A stretch of 64,000 nt of DNA from Halanaerobium polyolivorans (GTDB taxonomy: Bacteria > Bacillota > Halanaerobiia > Halanaerobiales > Halanaerobiaceae), in NCBI RefSeq assembly GCF_020711195.1, contig NZ_JAJFAT010000001.1, positions 1 to 64,000 of the forward strand, read 5' to 3'. Each line of letters opens with the position of its first letter. Position 1 is the stretch's first letter. A program made the position numbers and the translations under genes. The notes beneath the pieces are model-generated. The model saw only the letters and a program-made list of their open reading frames with translations. It was not told where the DNA came from and made no database searches. Positions 7,897-17,114 of this stretch are shown in pieces.

Positions 7897-9573
7897 ATGA
7901 ATCCAAAAAAGAAACAGAGAATTGGAGATCTTCTCTTAGAATGGGGATATATAACAAGAGAACAGCTTGAAGATGCACTTTCCCTACAGGATGAGATGGG
8001 AATGAAATTAGGTCAGGTGCTGACCGAGTTAGGTTATATTAAAGAGGATGAACTGGTTGATGTACTGGAAATACAGCTGGGAATCCCCAGAGTAGATCTT
8101 TCAAATTATATTTTGAATACTCAATTATCTCAATATTTATCAGAAAACATTGCTTCTCGGCATAATGCCGTTCCTTATGCTGTAGAAGATGGTTTTTTAA
8201 AAGTGGCACTTGAAGATCCAACAGATCTGGTGGCCATAGAGAATATTGAGGTTAATTCCGGGATGAAGGTCCATATCTCTATTGCTCCTCATAGTGAGAT
8301 CATGGATGCCTTTAATCAGATCTATACCCTGGTTGATGGTGATACTTCAGAGATCTTTGACAGCTTAAATAAATATGATGATATGAATACAGAACCGGAA
8401 ATAGATCAGTTAAGACAGATGGTAGAAGATGCACCAATTGTTAGGCTGACAAATCTGATCATCACCCAGGCTATACAAAATCAGGCAAGTGATATCCATA
8501 TAGAACCCTTAAACAATATTGTTCGGGTTCGCTACCGGGTTGATGGTGTCTTACATGAGGAGATGTCGATTCCCAAACATTCTCAGGCAGCACTTATCTC
8601 CCGTTTGAAGATCCTGGCTGACCTTGATATTACAAAGCGGAGGATTCCTCAGGATGGTAGGGTACAGATGACCTTTAGAAATTTGCAGATCGATATGCGG
8701 GTTTCTACCTTACCTACGATCCACGGAGAAAAAGTGGTTATCAGGCTTTTGATGAGGGATAACAGCCTTTTAAATATTAATAAGCTTGGCTTTAGAGAAG
8801 AAAATCAGGAGCGTTTTGAAAGGTTAATTAAAAGACCATATGGAATATTACTGGCAACTGGTCCTACAGGTAGTGGTAAATCCACCACCCTATTTGCAGC
8901 TTTAAATAGAATCAATACTCCAACTAAAAATATCGTAACAATAGAGGATCCAGTTGAATACCAGATAGAAGGTATAAATCAGGTCCAGGCAAATGTTAAA
9001 GCAGGTTTGACCTTTGCTAAAACATTGAGATCTATTTTAAGACAGGATCCCGATATAGTAATGGTCGGTGAAATTAGAGATGAAGAAACAGCCGAAATTG
9101 CAATTAGAGCAGCTTTAACCGGACACCTTGTTTTAAGTACCCTGCATACAAATGATGCGGTTAGTGCGATTACAAGATTAACAGATATGGGTATCCCCGG
9201 TTATCTGGTTGGTTCAACCGTAATCGGAGTTATTGCCCAAAGACTTGTCAGAACTCTCTGTCCCAGCTGTAAAGAAGAATATGAGATCGGGACAGAAGAA
9301 AGAAAATTTCTCGATAATGGGATAGATACCCTCTGGCGTCCTGCTTCCGGAAAATGTGAAAAATGTGTTGATGGCTATAAAGGGCGGGTTGCTATTCAGG
9401 AGGTTGTAGAAATTACTCCCCAGTTAGAGGAGATGATTGCCGAAGGGGCAAATGAGCCTCAGATGAAAAGATATGTAAGAGATCAAGGTATGACAGGTTT
9501 ATTAGATGATGGTAAGGCTAAATTAAAACAGGGTTTAACAAGTTATAAGGAACTGGTTAGTGTAATTCATTAA
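7897..9573 (+). CDS. pilB: Type IV pilus assembly ATPase PilB (locus 1)
   Basis: The cytoplasmic hexameric motor for pilus extension. 558 aa: two N-terminal MshEN-like segments (about 1-150), then the GspE ATPase core. Walker A is TGPTGSGKST (about 322-331), Asp-box and Walker B lie around DPDIVMVGEIRDEETAEIA (about 384), and the HLVLSTLHTNDAVSAITRL His box follows. A zinc-binding tetracysteine CPSC (about 455) and CEKC (about 487), typical of extension ATPases and absent from PilT, is complete. First gene of locus 1, 22 bases before pilT. Confidence 0.96.
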   Translation: MNPKKKQRIGDLLLEWGYITREQLEDALSLQDEMGMKLGQVLTELGYIKEDELVDVLEIQLGIPRVDLSNYILNTQLSQYLSENIASRHNAVPYAVEDGFLKVALEDPTDLVAIENIEVNSGMKVHISIAPHSEIMDAFNQIYTLVDGDTSEIFDSLNKYDDMNTEPEIDQLRQMVEDAPIVRLTNLIITQAIQNQASDIHIEPLNNIVRVRYRVDGVLHEEMSIPKHSQAALISRLKILADLDITKRRIPQDGRVQMTFRNLQIDMRVSTLPTIHGEKVVIRLLMRDNSLLNINKLGFREENQERFERLIKRPYGILLATGPTGSGKSTTLFAALNRINTPTKNIVTIEDPVEYQIEGINQVQANVKAGLTFAKTLRSILRQDPDIVMVGEIRDEETAEIAIRAALTGHLVLSTLHTNDAVSAITRLTDMGIPGYLVGSTVIGVIAQRLVRTLCPSCKEEYEIGTEERKFLDNGIDTLWRPASGKCEKCVDGYKGRVAIQEVVEITPQLEEMIAEGANEPQMKRYVRDQGMTGLLDDGKAKLKQGLTSYKELVSVIH

Positions 9574-9595
9574 TGATCAGGAGGAGGCGTTTTTT

Positions 9596-10666
9596 ATGGA
9601 AATTATAGATGTTATGAAGGAGATATCTAAAGAACCAGCTATTTCTGACCTCCATTTAACCGGTAAAACTAAACCAATAATCCGTAATAATGGTAAATTA
9701 GAATATTATGAGGACTATCCAGAAAAATTAGAAGTTAATGAAGTAAAAGAGATAGCAAAAGATTTTATGAATCAGCGGGAATGGGAGATCTTTTTAGACA
9801 AGGGAGAGGTCGATTTTTCCTACAGTGTGCCCGGATACTGCCGCTACAGGGTTAATGCCTATAAACAGCGGGGCTCGGTTTCACTGGCCTTAAGAATTAT
9901 CCCCCAGAGGATCCCAACTATTGATGAACTTGGCTTACCTCAGATTTTAAAAAAATTAGCCATGCAGCGTAAAGGCCTTATTTTATGTACAGGACCAACA
10001 GGAAGTGGTAAGTCAACAACCTTAGCTTCGATGATCAATGTTATAAATAAAAATAAACCGTCTCATATTATTACCTTAGAAGATCCGATCGAGTATCTGC
10101 ACAGCCATAATAAATCTATAATTCATCAAAGAGAGGTCGGTTTTGATACAACAAGTTTTGCCGATGGTCTAAGAGCTGCTTTAAGGCAGGATCCAGATGT
10201 AATCCTTGTTGGTGAGATGAGAGACTTAGAAACAATTAATATTGCTTTAGAAGCATCTGAAACAGGTCACCTGGTTTTAGCAACCCTGCATACAAATGAT
10301 GCTCCCAGTACTGTAGAAAGAATTATCGATGTTTTCCCTGCTCATCAACAGCAGCAGGTTAGAATTCAGCTTGCTTCTTCTATCAGTGGGATAATTTCTC
10401 AGCAGTTATTACCAAGTGCAGATAATAAGTCAAGGGTAGCTGCTCTAGAGATATTGATCGCGACTTCCGCTGTCAGAAATATAATTAGAGAGGGCAAAAC
10501 CCATCAATTAGTTTCTGCAATGCAGACCGGTGGCAAATACGGTATGGTTATGATGAATAATTATCTGGTTGATTTATATAAAGAAGGTAAGATCGCCTAT
10601 GATGAGGCAGTAAGAAGATCCGATGATCCAGAATATGTTAAGAAAAAAATTAGTGGTGAGAGATAA
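9596..10666 (+). CDS. pilT: Type IV pilus retraction ATPase PilT
   Basis: 356 aa with an N-terminal PAS-like part (DLHLTGKTKPIIRNNGKL), Walker A TGPTGSGKST (about 133-142), Walker B region DPDVILVGEMRD (about 199), and the His box HLVLATLHTNDA. The retraction signature AIRNLIRE of PilT appears as AVRNIIREGKTHQL near residues 291-304. No tetracysteine, as expected. Its presence implies that the locus 1 pilus can be retracted (twitching, DNA uptake). GGAGGAGG precedes the ATG. Confidence 0.95.
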   Translation: MEIIDVMKEISKEPAISDLHLTGKTKPIIRNNGKLEYYEDYPEKLEVNEVKEIAKDFMNQREWEIFLDKGEVDFSYSVPGYCRYRVNAYKQRGSVSLALRIIPQRIPTIDELGLPQILKKLAMQRKGLILCTGPTGSGKSTTLASMINVINKNKPSHIITLEDPIEYLHSHNKSIIHQREVGFDTTSFADGLRAALRQDPDVILVGEMRDLETINIALEASETGHLVLATLHTNDAPSTVERIIDVFPAHQQQQVRIQLASSISGIISQQLLPSADNKSRVAALEILIATSAVRNIIREGKTHQLVSAMQTGGKYGMVMMNNYLVDLYKEGKIAYDEAVRRSDDPEYVKKKISGER

Positions 10667-10686
10667 ATCCCGGGAGGGAGGTAAAA

Positions 10687-11898
10687 ATGGCTAATCAATT
10701 TAAATACAAGGCAAAAAACAGCAGTGGTGATGTAATCAAAGGTTCGATAGAAGCTGAGAATAAGTCGGTTATTGCCAGACAGCTCAGAGATAAAGGTTAT
10801 TATATTACCGAGATCAATCAAGTTAGAGAATCAATTGATATTGGTGAAGTACTCAAACTGCATAAAAAGGTTAAACTAAAAGATCTTTCTTTGTTCAGTC
10901 AGCAGTTTGCAGCTATGATTGATGCCGGTATTTCTTTAGTAGATGCTTTAAATATTTTAGCAGATCAAAGTGATCATAAACACCTTAAAAAGGTTTTGAT
11001 GCAGGTTAGGGATGATGTAGAAACAGGTGTTTCTTTAGCAGATGCTGTTTCTAAACATCCGGAAACATTTCCCGAGCTCTATTCACAGCTGATCAGAGCC
11101 GGAGAATCTGGTGGTGTTTTGGATACGATCTTAAATAAACTGGCCAATCACTATGACCGCCAACATGAGCTTAACTCCATGGTAAAGTCAGCCCTTTACT
11201 ATCCGGCAGTTATTCTTTCGGTTGGTTTGATAGTTGTTATCTTTTTGGTTACCCAGGTTGTCCCCCAATTTGTGGGGATGTTCCAGGACTTTGGTACTGC
11301 CCTACCTCTGCCAACCAGAATGCTGCTGGCAGTTAGTGCTTTTGCTCAAAGCTACTGGTGGGCTGTAATCCTGGCAGTATTAGCTTTAATCTTTCTTTTC
11401 AGCAGGTACAGGAAAACACCTCAGGGTAAGGCGGTTACAGACAGTTGGATTTTAAAGGTTCCGGTTATCGGACCAATGATGCGCAAGGTATATATCTCTA
11501 GATTTTCCAGTACCCTGGCTATTTTAATTGATAGTGGAGTAGATCTTTTAACTTCTTTGAATATTGTAGAAGATGTAGTGGGAAACAAGGTTTACAGTGA
11601 TATTATTACTGATGCGAGAATAGAAGTTAGAGAAGGAAGTAGTTTATCTGTTCCCCTAGAAAAAAGTGGAGAATATCCACCGATGGTTGTCCATATGTTA
11701 AAAGTTGGAGAAGAAACAGGAGCAATTGGTTCAATGTTAAATAAGGTATCAAGGTTCTATGACAGACAGGTAGAAGCAAATGTAGAAGCAGCGATTTCAC
11801 TTATAGAACCATTAATGATTGTAGCTTTAGCTGTAATGGTTGGTTTTGTAGCCGTTTCCATAGTAACGCCAATGTTTGACATGTTCCAACATTTTTAG
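10687..11898 (+). CDS. pilC: Type IV pilus inner membrane platform protein PilC (locus 1)
   Basis: 403 aa with two GspF domains (about 70-190 and 270-395) and three transmembrane stretches, including SALYYPAVILSVGLIVVIFL and the C-terminal MIVALAVMVGFVAVSIVTPMF. Conserved LFSQQFAAMIDAGISLVDAL and the paired YISRFSSTLAILIDSGVDLL show the internal repeat. It anchors the motor ATPase in the inner membrane and takes pilin from the bilayer. GGGAGG at 10674-10679 lies before the ATG. Confidence 0.95.
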   Translation: MANQFKYKAKNSSGDVIKGSIEAENKSVIARQLRDKGYYITEINQVRESIDIGEVLKLHKKVKLKDLSLFSQQFAAMIDAGISLVDALNILADQSDHKHLKKVLMQVRDDVETGVSLADAVSKHPETFPELYSQLIRAGESGGVLDTILNKLANHYDRQHELNSMVKSALYYPAVILSVGLIVVIFLVTQVVPQFVGMFQDFGTALPLPTRMLLAVSAFAQSYWWAVILAVLALIFLFSRYRKTPQGKAVTDSWILKVPVIGPMMRKVYISRFSSTLAILIDSGVDLLTSLNIVEDVVGNKVYSDIITDARIEVREGSSLSVPLEKSGEYPPMVVHMLKVGEETGAIGSMLNKVSRFYDRQVEANVEAAISLIEPLMIVALAVMVGFVAVSIVTPMFDMFQHF

Positions 11899-11919
11899 AA
11901 AATTGTTGTCTAAATACTA

Positions 11920-11947
11920 TTGCTTTTTCTAAAAAAAGGTGTATAAT
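11920..11947 (+). promoter_or_regulatory. Candidate promoter of the major pilin gene
   Basis: TTGCTT at 11920-11925 and TATAAT at 11942-11947, spacer 16. A separate pilin promoter would allow far more pilin than motor protein. The transcript would start near 11954 and carry a leader of about 230 bases. Confidence 0.5.
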
Positions 11948-11956
11948 TAAGTCATA

Positions 11957-12031
11957 GATAAGAAATATATGTTAAAGAGTAGCTATTCATGGAAATATTA
12001 TCCAATGACAGCTAATATCATATTTCTTATC
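11957..12031 (+). promoter_or_regulatory. Long stem-loop in the 5' leader of the pilin mRNA
   Basis: GATAAGAAATAT at 11957-11968 pairs perfectly with ATATTTCTTATC at 12020-12031 (12 bp). Inside are two further short stems: TAGCT 11980-11984 with AGCTA 12010-12014, and TGGA 11990-11993 with TCCA 12001-12004. It would lie at the very 5' end of the predicted transcript and has no T-run, so it is not a terminator. It could be a 5' mRNA-stabilising hairpin or a regulatory element. I recognise no known riboswitch in it. Confidence 0.5.
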
Positions 12032-12184
12032 ATAAAATAAAAATGTTTCAATGTAAAAGTCTATAAAGAGATTATTGACTATTTATAAGAGGAGGTGAAC
12101 TTTAACTTAGAATAGTTGAGAGTATTGTGTTCACATTATATATTTATTATTAATATTTTATTAAAAAAATAAGGAGTGAGAATA

Positions 12185-12592
12185 ATGAGTAAAATTAGAA
12201 AAGTGTTATCAGGTGGAGAAAGAGGATTTACATTAATTGAATTATTGGTTGTTATTGCTGTCTTAGGTATCTTAGCTGCTATAGCTATACCAAGATTGGG
12301 TGGAGTTACAGATCAGGCAAGATTGAGTGAAGCAACTGCTATAATTGGTTCATTGAGAACTGCTCAATCGTTGTATTTTACTCAAGAAGGAGAATATACA
12401 GATGATACTACAGATTTAGAACGCTATATTGATGAAGGATTGGACCCAGATAACTGGGATATTACTTTGACAAATGATGATGATGATGATGACGAACCAT
12501 CTTACACTATAACTGTTACAGGTAATGATGGTGCATATGAAGGTTTAGAAGCTGGTTATACTAAAGGTGGAGAAATAACAACTACTAGATAG
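12185..12592 (+). CDS. pilA: Major type IV pilin (locus 1)
   Basis: A 135-aa prepilin. The 14-residue leader ends in GGERG, then the class III signal FTLIELLVVIAVLGILAAIA with Glu at +5 of the mature chain. The remainder forms a pilin head with a run of six Asp (about 98-103), encoded by five GAT triplets and one GAC. AAGGAG at 12171-12176 is 8 bases from ATG 12185; the in-frame GTG at 12176 overlaps that site and is unlikely. The own promoter, long leader and position before pilD suggest that it is the main subunit. No disulfide Cys pair is present. Confidence 0.9.
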   Translation: MSKIRKVLSGGERGFTLIELLVVIAVLGILAAIAIPRLGGVTDQARLSEATAIIGSLRTAQSLYFTQEGEYTDDTTDLERYIDEGLDPDNWDITLTNDDDDDDEPSYTITVTGNDGAYEGLEAGYTKGGEITTTR

Positions 12593-12650
12593 AAATATTT
12601 GTTAGTGTAACTTTACAAAATATTCTTTTATTCAAAAGGACCGGTGAGCA

Positions 12651-13400
12651 ATGCTTTTAACTATCTATTTCTTCATAACAGGATTAATAGTTGGTAGTTT
12701 CTTAAATGTTGTTATTTACAGACTACCAGAAGAAAAATCTATAGTTAATCCACCATCTCACTGTCCTCATTGTAATAATAGATTAAAAGTTATTGATTTA
12801 GTTCCAGTTTTAAGTTATCTAATGACAGGTGGTAAGTGCAGATATTGTGGTACAGGAATCTCAATTCAGTATCCATTAATTGAATTACTTACCGCCTTTT
12901 TCTTTTTAGCTGCTTATCTTAACTTTGCTTTAAGTGCAGAACTGTTTTTAATACTTTTATTATTATCAGCTTTGATCGTTATCTCTATGATTGATTATAA
13001 ATATATGATTATTCCTAATGTTATAACTTACTCTGGTATTATAATAGGCTTTATTTCTGCAATTATATTTGATCATATTAGTATTTTTGATTCTATTTTA
13101 GGTATATTTATTCCAGCTTTAATTCTTTTAGCTGTTGCTTTAATTTTTAAAGGTGGAATGGGTATGGGTGATGTTAAACTTGTTGCTATGTTAGGTGCAT
13201 TTTTAGGATATAAATATAGTTTGTTGAGTATTTTTATAGGATCTTTAGTTGGTTCAATTATTGGTATTACTTTGATGGCTTTGGGTATTATTGAGCGTAA
13301 AGATAGAGTTCCTTTTGGTCCGCTTATTTGTTTGGGTGCTGTAATAATGATATTTTTTGGTGAACAAATCATTAATTTGTATTTTTCTCTTTTCTTGTAA
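12651..13400 (+). CDS. pilD: Prepilin peptidase / N-methyltransferase PilD
   Basis: 249 aa, polytopic inner membrane aspartic protease. The N-terminal methylase-type domain has the zinc tetracysteine CPHC (about 38) and CRYC (about 63). The catalytic Asp residues are in MIDYKYMIIPN (about 117) and GGMGMGDVKL (about 175), matching the DxxxxIPN and GxGD motifs. It removes the leader of the prepilins encoded here. It is the only such gene in the window, so locus 2 probably depends on it. Confidence 0.96.
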   Translation: MLLTIYFFITGLIVGSFLNVVIYRLPEEKSIVNPPSHCPHCNNRLKVIDLVPVLSYLMTGGKCRYCGTGISIQYPLIELLTAFFFLAAYLNFALSAELFLILLLLSALIVISMIDYKYMIIPNVITYSGIIIGFISAIIFDHISIFDSILGIFIPALILLAVALIFKGGMGMGDVKLVAMLGAFLGYKYSLLSIFIGSLVGSIIGITLMALGIIERKDRVPFGPLICLGAVIMIFFGEQIINLYFSLFL

Positions 13401-13418
13401 GATTTAGGAGGAGATTTT

Positions 13419-13796
13419 ATGAGTATATTTAAAAGCAATAAAGGATTTACTTTGATAGAAATAGTACTTGCTATTGCTATTGTTGGAATATTAGGTGTGT
13501 CTGTTATGGCGTATTTTGGTAATGCAGCTAGGTTTATTCGTGAAACTGATGTTAGAGAACAGGCTGTTTTGATTTCTCAACAGGAGATGGAAAGAGTTAA
13601 AGGGTTAGACTTTGATAATATAGTAGATGAGACAGTAATTTATGATTCCGATGGAGCTTATCCAGAATATACTGTGAATATAACAACAATCAATGAAGTT
13701 AATGGGCAAACAGGTTTAAAAGAAATTACTGTAACTACTACTTGGGATAATGAAACAAAGTCAGCTTCTTTAATTAGTTATATAGCAGAGAGGTGA
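13419..13796 (+). CDS. Minor pilin, GspI/PilV-like
   Basis: 125 aa with the prepilin signal SNKG then FTLIEIVLAIAIVGILGVSV, Glu at +5. The short beta-rich head (YPEYTVNITTINEV, LKEITVTTTWDNE) with the LISQQEMERVKGLDFDNI helix end is like GspI/PilV. AGGAGG precedes the ATG and the gene is 18 bases from pilD. It is a likely member of a tip complex with the next gene. Confidence 0.82.
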   Translation: MSIFKSNKGFTLIEIVLAIAIVGILGVSVMAYFGNAARFIRETDVREQAVLISQQEMERVKGLDFDNIVDETVIYDSDGAYPEYTVNITTINEVNGQTGLKEITVTTTWDNETKSASLISYIAER

Positions 13797-13800
13797 TATT

Positions 13801-14310
13801 ATGAATTTGAGAAGAGAAGAAGCTTTCACCTTGATAGAAATTATTGTTGCAATTACAGTATTTACTATTGTTTTACTTGCTTTATCAAATATATTGATCA
13901 ATGGTTGGAGATTCTGGGATTTCAATCAAAAAAGTGTTGACTTATCTCAGGCTACTACTTTGATTTCTGCAAACTTGGATAGAAATATTCGTTCTAGTAG
14001 AGGGTTTTCACAAGACAATATAGAGGAATTGATGTTATTTAGGAGTTCAAATAATGAAACATCTAAAGAAAATTTTTTCAAATTTGTTTTTGAGGATAAT
14101 AGAATAGTTCTATATAAACCTGCAACTGATCCAGATACTTTAGTTTTAACAGATATTGATAACTGGGAATTTAACAGAAATATTACTGATGCTGTTGTTT
14201 CAGCGGCTGAATTTGAATTAAATGGATCTTTTGTTGATTATACAATAACATTGGAAAATAATCGTAAATCTATTACTGTTAACAATAAAATAAGATCTAG
14301 GCTTCAATAA
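13801..14310 (+). CDS. Minor pilin, GspJ/PilW-like, with Ala before the cleavage site
   Basis: 169 aa; the signal reads RREEA then FTLIEIIVAITVFTIVLLAL. The residue before the cleavage site is Ala rather than the usual Gly. Prepilin peptidases tolerate Ala but often cut it more slowly. The head (NGWRFWDFNQKSVDLSQATTL) resembles GspJ. It follows the previous gene by 4 bases. Confidence 0.8.
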   Translation: MNLRREEAFTLIEIIVAITVFTIVLLALSNILINGWRFWDFNQKSVDLSQATTLISANLDRNIRSSRGFSQDNIEELMLFRSSNNETSKENFFKFVFEDNRIVLYKPATDPDTLVLTDIDNWEFNRNITDAVVSAAEFELNGSFVDYTITLENNRKSITVNNKIRSRLQ

Positions 14311-14325
14311 AGAGAGGTGTTAAAA

Positions 14326-15525
14326 ATGTTTGGAAAAATATTAAAAAATGAAGATGGTGCAGCCCTTGTCCTCTCATTAATTATAATTTTGGTTTTAATA
14401 GTTTTAATTGGTGCTTTGGCTAATAGTATTAATAATAATATTGGATTTACTAAAAGGCACGAAGATACTACCAAGGCTTTTTATGCTGCTGAGGCTGGAA
14501 TAGAATATGCAGTAAATATTATGATAAATGATAGGTCATCACTAGAACACTTAGTTGAAGATGAATTTAATGTTATTGCTGACAGCTCTAATTATATTTT
14601 CGAATCAATTGAAGGTAAGATTTTTGGTAGTAATGGTTTTACTTTTAAATCTACTGGTAAAAATAATGATATAGAAAAGAGTATTACTGCTTCATACAAT
14701 ATTACTGTATTACCTTATGGGTTAACAGGAGATATTATTGATATAGGTAATAATCATTATATTGATGGAGATGTTGGATATAAAACTAGTTTTGACTATG
14801 GAAATAATTATAAAATTGATGGAGAAGAATTACAAATTGATCCTGATACTAGTGAATTCGAAGAGTTTGTGTCAGAGAATTATTTTTACCCCATTTTGAG
14901 AAATGGTACAGAATATCGAACAGGAGAATATGGAAGATATGATGGTAATGAATCATTAGAAGGTGAATCTTTTGATGGTGATTATTATAAAGAAGATCCC
15001 GACGATGAAGATGAAGAATCTTATTATAGAAAATATATTGAAGACTATGATACTAATTATAATGGTAATACTCCAGCAAATAAATTCCCTTCTTTAAATT
15101 CTTTAGGATTATCTTATATGGATATAAGAGATGAAACAACAAAAATATATGGAGATCTTAGTTTAGATGGGGATATTAATGGTTCAGGTACTTTAATTGT
15201 TTATGGTAATTTGGGATTTGGTAACAACTTTAAAATTAATCAAGATGGAGAAGATTTTTTTAAAATTTTAGTTAAAGGTAATATCTATCAAGATCAGGCA
15301 AATTTAAATGAAATAAAAGGTTTTGTATATGCAGAAGGAGACATAATTATAAGAAATAGATTTTTTATAGAGGGAGCTCTGTATTCAGGTGGTAATATTA
15401 CATTAGGCCAATCAAATAATACTGATGAAGCAAATATAATATATAATCCTGAAGCTTTTGAAATCTTATTTGATGGATATACTGGTCCTTCGTATATTAC
15501 TATTAGAAATTGGCAAGAACAATAA
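14326..15525 (+). CDS. PilX-like pilus protein with beta-helix-like C-terminal part (locus 1, copy 1)
   Basis: 399 aa. N-terminal PilX signal NEDG then AALVLSLIIILVLIVLIGAL (no Glu5), followed by FYAAEAGIEYAVN, typical of PilX/GspK-like proteins. The C-terminal half (about 270-385) has short repeating strands such as KIYGDLSLDGDINGSGTLIVYG, ILVKGNIYQ, GFVYAEGDIIIRN and GALYSGGNITLG. This is a ladder pattern like a beta-helix or bactofilin-type fold. ATG 14326 is preferred over GTG 14317 because AGAGAGG at 14311-14317 would be its ribosome site. It may present a surface or tip domain on the pilus. Confidence 0.78.
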   Translation: MFGKILKNEDGAALVLSLIIILVLIVLIGALANSINNNIGFTKRHEDTTKAFYAAEAGIEYAVNIMINDRSSLEHLVEDEFNVIADSSNYIFESIEGKIFGSNGFTFKSTGKNNDIEKSITASYNITVLPYGLTGDIIDIGNNHYIDGDVGYKTSFDYGNNYKIDGEELQIDPDTSEFEEFVSENYFYPILRNGTEYRTGEYGRYDGNESLEGESFDGDYYKEDPDDEDEESYYRKYIEDYDTNYNGNTPANKFPSLNSLGLSYMDIRDETTKIYGDLSLDGDINGSGTLIVYGNLGFGNNFKINQDGEDFFKILVKGNIYQDQANLNEIKGFVYAEGDIIIRNRFFIEGALYSGGNITLGQSNNTDEANIIYNPEAFEILFDGYTGPSYITIRNWQEQ

Positions 15526-15549
15526 TTTGACAAGGGAAGAGGTGGTCTA

Positions 15550-16614
15550 ATGTTCTTTAAAAGCAATATCTTTACTTGTGTTGATATTGGTAGTTATGCG
15601 ATTAAGATAGCTCAAATAAAAAAAACAGGAGGGGATAGTTTTAAAGTTTTAGATACAGTTTCACAGAAAATTCCTAAAGAAACTATTGTTGATGGGATTA
15701 TTAAAGATGAGTCTTTAGTAGCTTCCGAAATCAAAAGTCTTCTGGCAATTATGAAAAAGAAAGCAGGCTATATTATTACTGCAGTACCAAGTAATGAACT
15801 TTTGGTTAGAAATATTGAGATGCCTAAGATGGATAAAAAAGAAATCAAAGAATCATTAAAATGGGAAGCAGATGAACAGATACCTTATCCGGTTGAAAAT
15901 GCTGCTTTAGATTATATTAAGGTAGATGAAGATGAAGATGGTGTGAATTATTTGATTACTGCAGTAAAAAGAAATATCGTTGATAATTATCTTGCTCCTT
16001 TTGAAAGGAATAATTATAAAGTAGAAGTTATGAATGTAATACCTATGGCATTGATTTCTTTATTAGAATATCAGGATGAAATAGAAGGAAATATTGCCAT
16101 AATTGATATAGGTTATTCTGCTTCTCAGGTTACAGTAGCCAATAAAAATAATATTATTTTATCAAGAACTATAGATACAGGTGGTAATCATTTTACAAAA
16201 ACTATCATGGATGTTGAAGATTTAGAGTATGATGAAGCTGAGGAGAAAAAAATAAGAGAAGGTCTTAAAGCAGATACTAGTTCTGATCCCATAGATAGTA
16301 TGCAGTTAGATGCTGCTTTAGGTTCAGATGAAAGGTTAAAAACTTTGGCCGGAACTTTAACAGCAGAAATAACAAGATCTTTTAACTATTTTTCTATCAA
16401 AAAAAGAAAAGAAGATATTGATAAGATCTTTATAACTGGTGGAGGTTCTAGATTAAAAGGCTTAAAAGAGTTTATGGAAAAAGAACTAGGGAAAGATATT
16501 TATAGACTTGATACTTTTAAAAATATTGATTATCCATTAGATGATGAAGAAAAAGATGATTTTGCAGTTGCTATAGGCCTTGGTATAAGTGAGGTGATGG
16601 CTGATGAGAGTTAA
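15550..16614 (+). CDS. pilM: Type IV pilus assembly protein PilM (locus 1)
   Basis: 354 aa, actin/FtsA-like ATPase fold on the cytoplasmic side of the inner membrane. Motifs: phosphate-1 VDIGSYAIKIAQIKK (about 8-22), phosphate-2 AIIDIGYSASQVTV (about 182-195), and FITGGGSRLKGL (about 296-307). PilM binds the N-terminal tail of PilN, whose start MRVNLIREEKKK is encoded by the next gene with an 11-base overlap. Confidence 0.95.
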   Translation: MFFKSNIFTCVDIGSYAIKIAQIKKTGGDSFKVLDTVSQKIPKETIVDGIIKDESLVASEIKSLLAIMKKKAGYIITAVPSNELLVRNIEMPKMDKKEIKESLKWEADEQIPYPVENAALDYIKVDEDEDGVNYLITAVKRNIVDNYLAPFERNNYKVEVMNVIPMALISLLEYQDEIEGNIAIIDIGYSASQVTVANKNNIILSRTIDTGGNHFTKTIMDVEDLEYDEAEEKKIREGLKADTSSDPIDSMQLDAALGSDERLKTLAGTLTAEITRSFNYFSIKKRKEDIDKIFITGGGSRLKGLKEFMEKELGKDIYRLDTFKNIDYPLDDEEKDDFAVAIGLGISEVMADES

Positions 16615-17113
16615 TCTGATAAGAGAAGAAAAGAAAAAATTTCAGTTTCATTACTTTCAGGTAGCCATGGTGTTAGGAATATTGATACCGATTTTTGTAG
16701 TGGGCATTTTACAGTATTCTTTAATTACAGAAAGAAATACTTTAGAGCAGGAAATAGCTTCAATAGAAGATCAACTTGAAATATATTTACCTTTAGAAGC
16801 TGAGTATAGGGAATATGAGAGTGTAGTAGACGAATTAAGAGCAACTCCAACAGTTCCGGACTATAATTGGGATAGGCCTATTGAAGCATTAGGTTACCTT
16901 GTTCCAATAAGAGGTGTTATAAATAGTTTTTCTTTAAGTCAGGGCAATTTAAGTGTTAGAGGAGTAACAAGTGTTGGGGAAGAATTAAGAGAATTTATTA
17001 ATGCTCTAGAGGATTCTCCATATTTTTATAATGTTGTTTTAGATACAATGGAAAAACAAGAAGAAGTATTTTTTGTAGTAAATGCTCAAATAGCAAGAGG
17101 GGAGGAGGAGTAA
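16604..17113 (+). CDS. pilN: Type IV pilus inner membrane protein PilN (locus 1)
   Basis: 169 aa: short cytoplasmic tail with the PilM-binding motif VNLIREEK, one transmembrane helix (about 20-41, VAMVLGILIPIFVVGILQYSLI), then a coiled coil and a ferredoxin-like periplasmic domain (PIRGVINSFSLSQGNLSVRG). It starts inside pilM and is followed after 1 base by pilO. Confidence 0.9.
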   Translation: MRVNLIREEKKKFQFHYFQVAMVLGILIPIFVVGILQYSLITERNTLEQEIASIEDQLEIYLPLEAEYREYESVVDELRATPTVPDYNWDRPIEALGYLVPIRGVINSFSLSQGNLSVRGVTSVGEELREFINALEDSPYFYNVVLDTMEKQEEVFFVVNAQIARGEEE

Positions 17114-17114
17114 A

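Noticed and set aside
11954-12184. c-di-GMP riboswitch in the pilin leader
   Set aside because: I find neither the GEMM-I core nor the class II core sequences; only an unassigned stem-loop remains.
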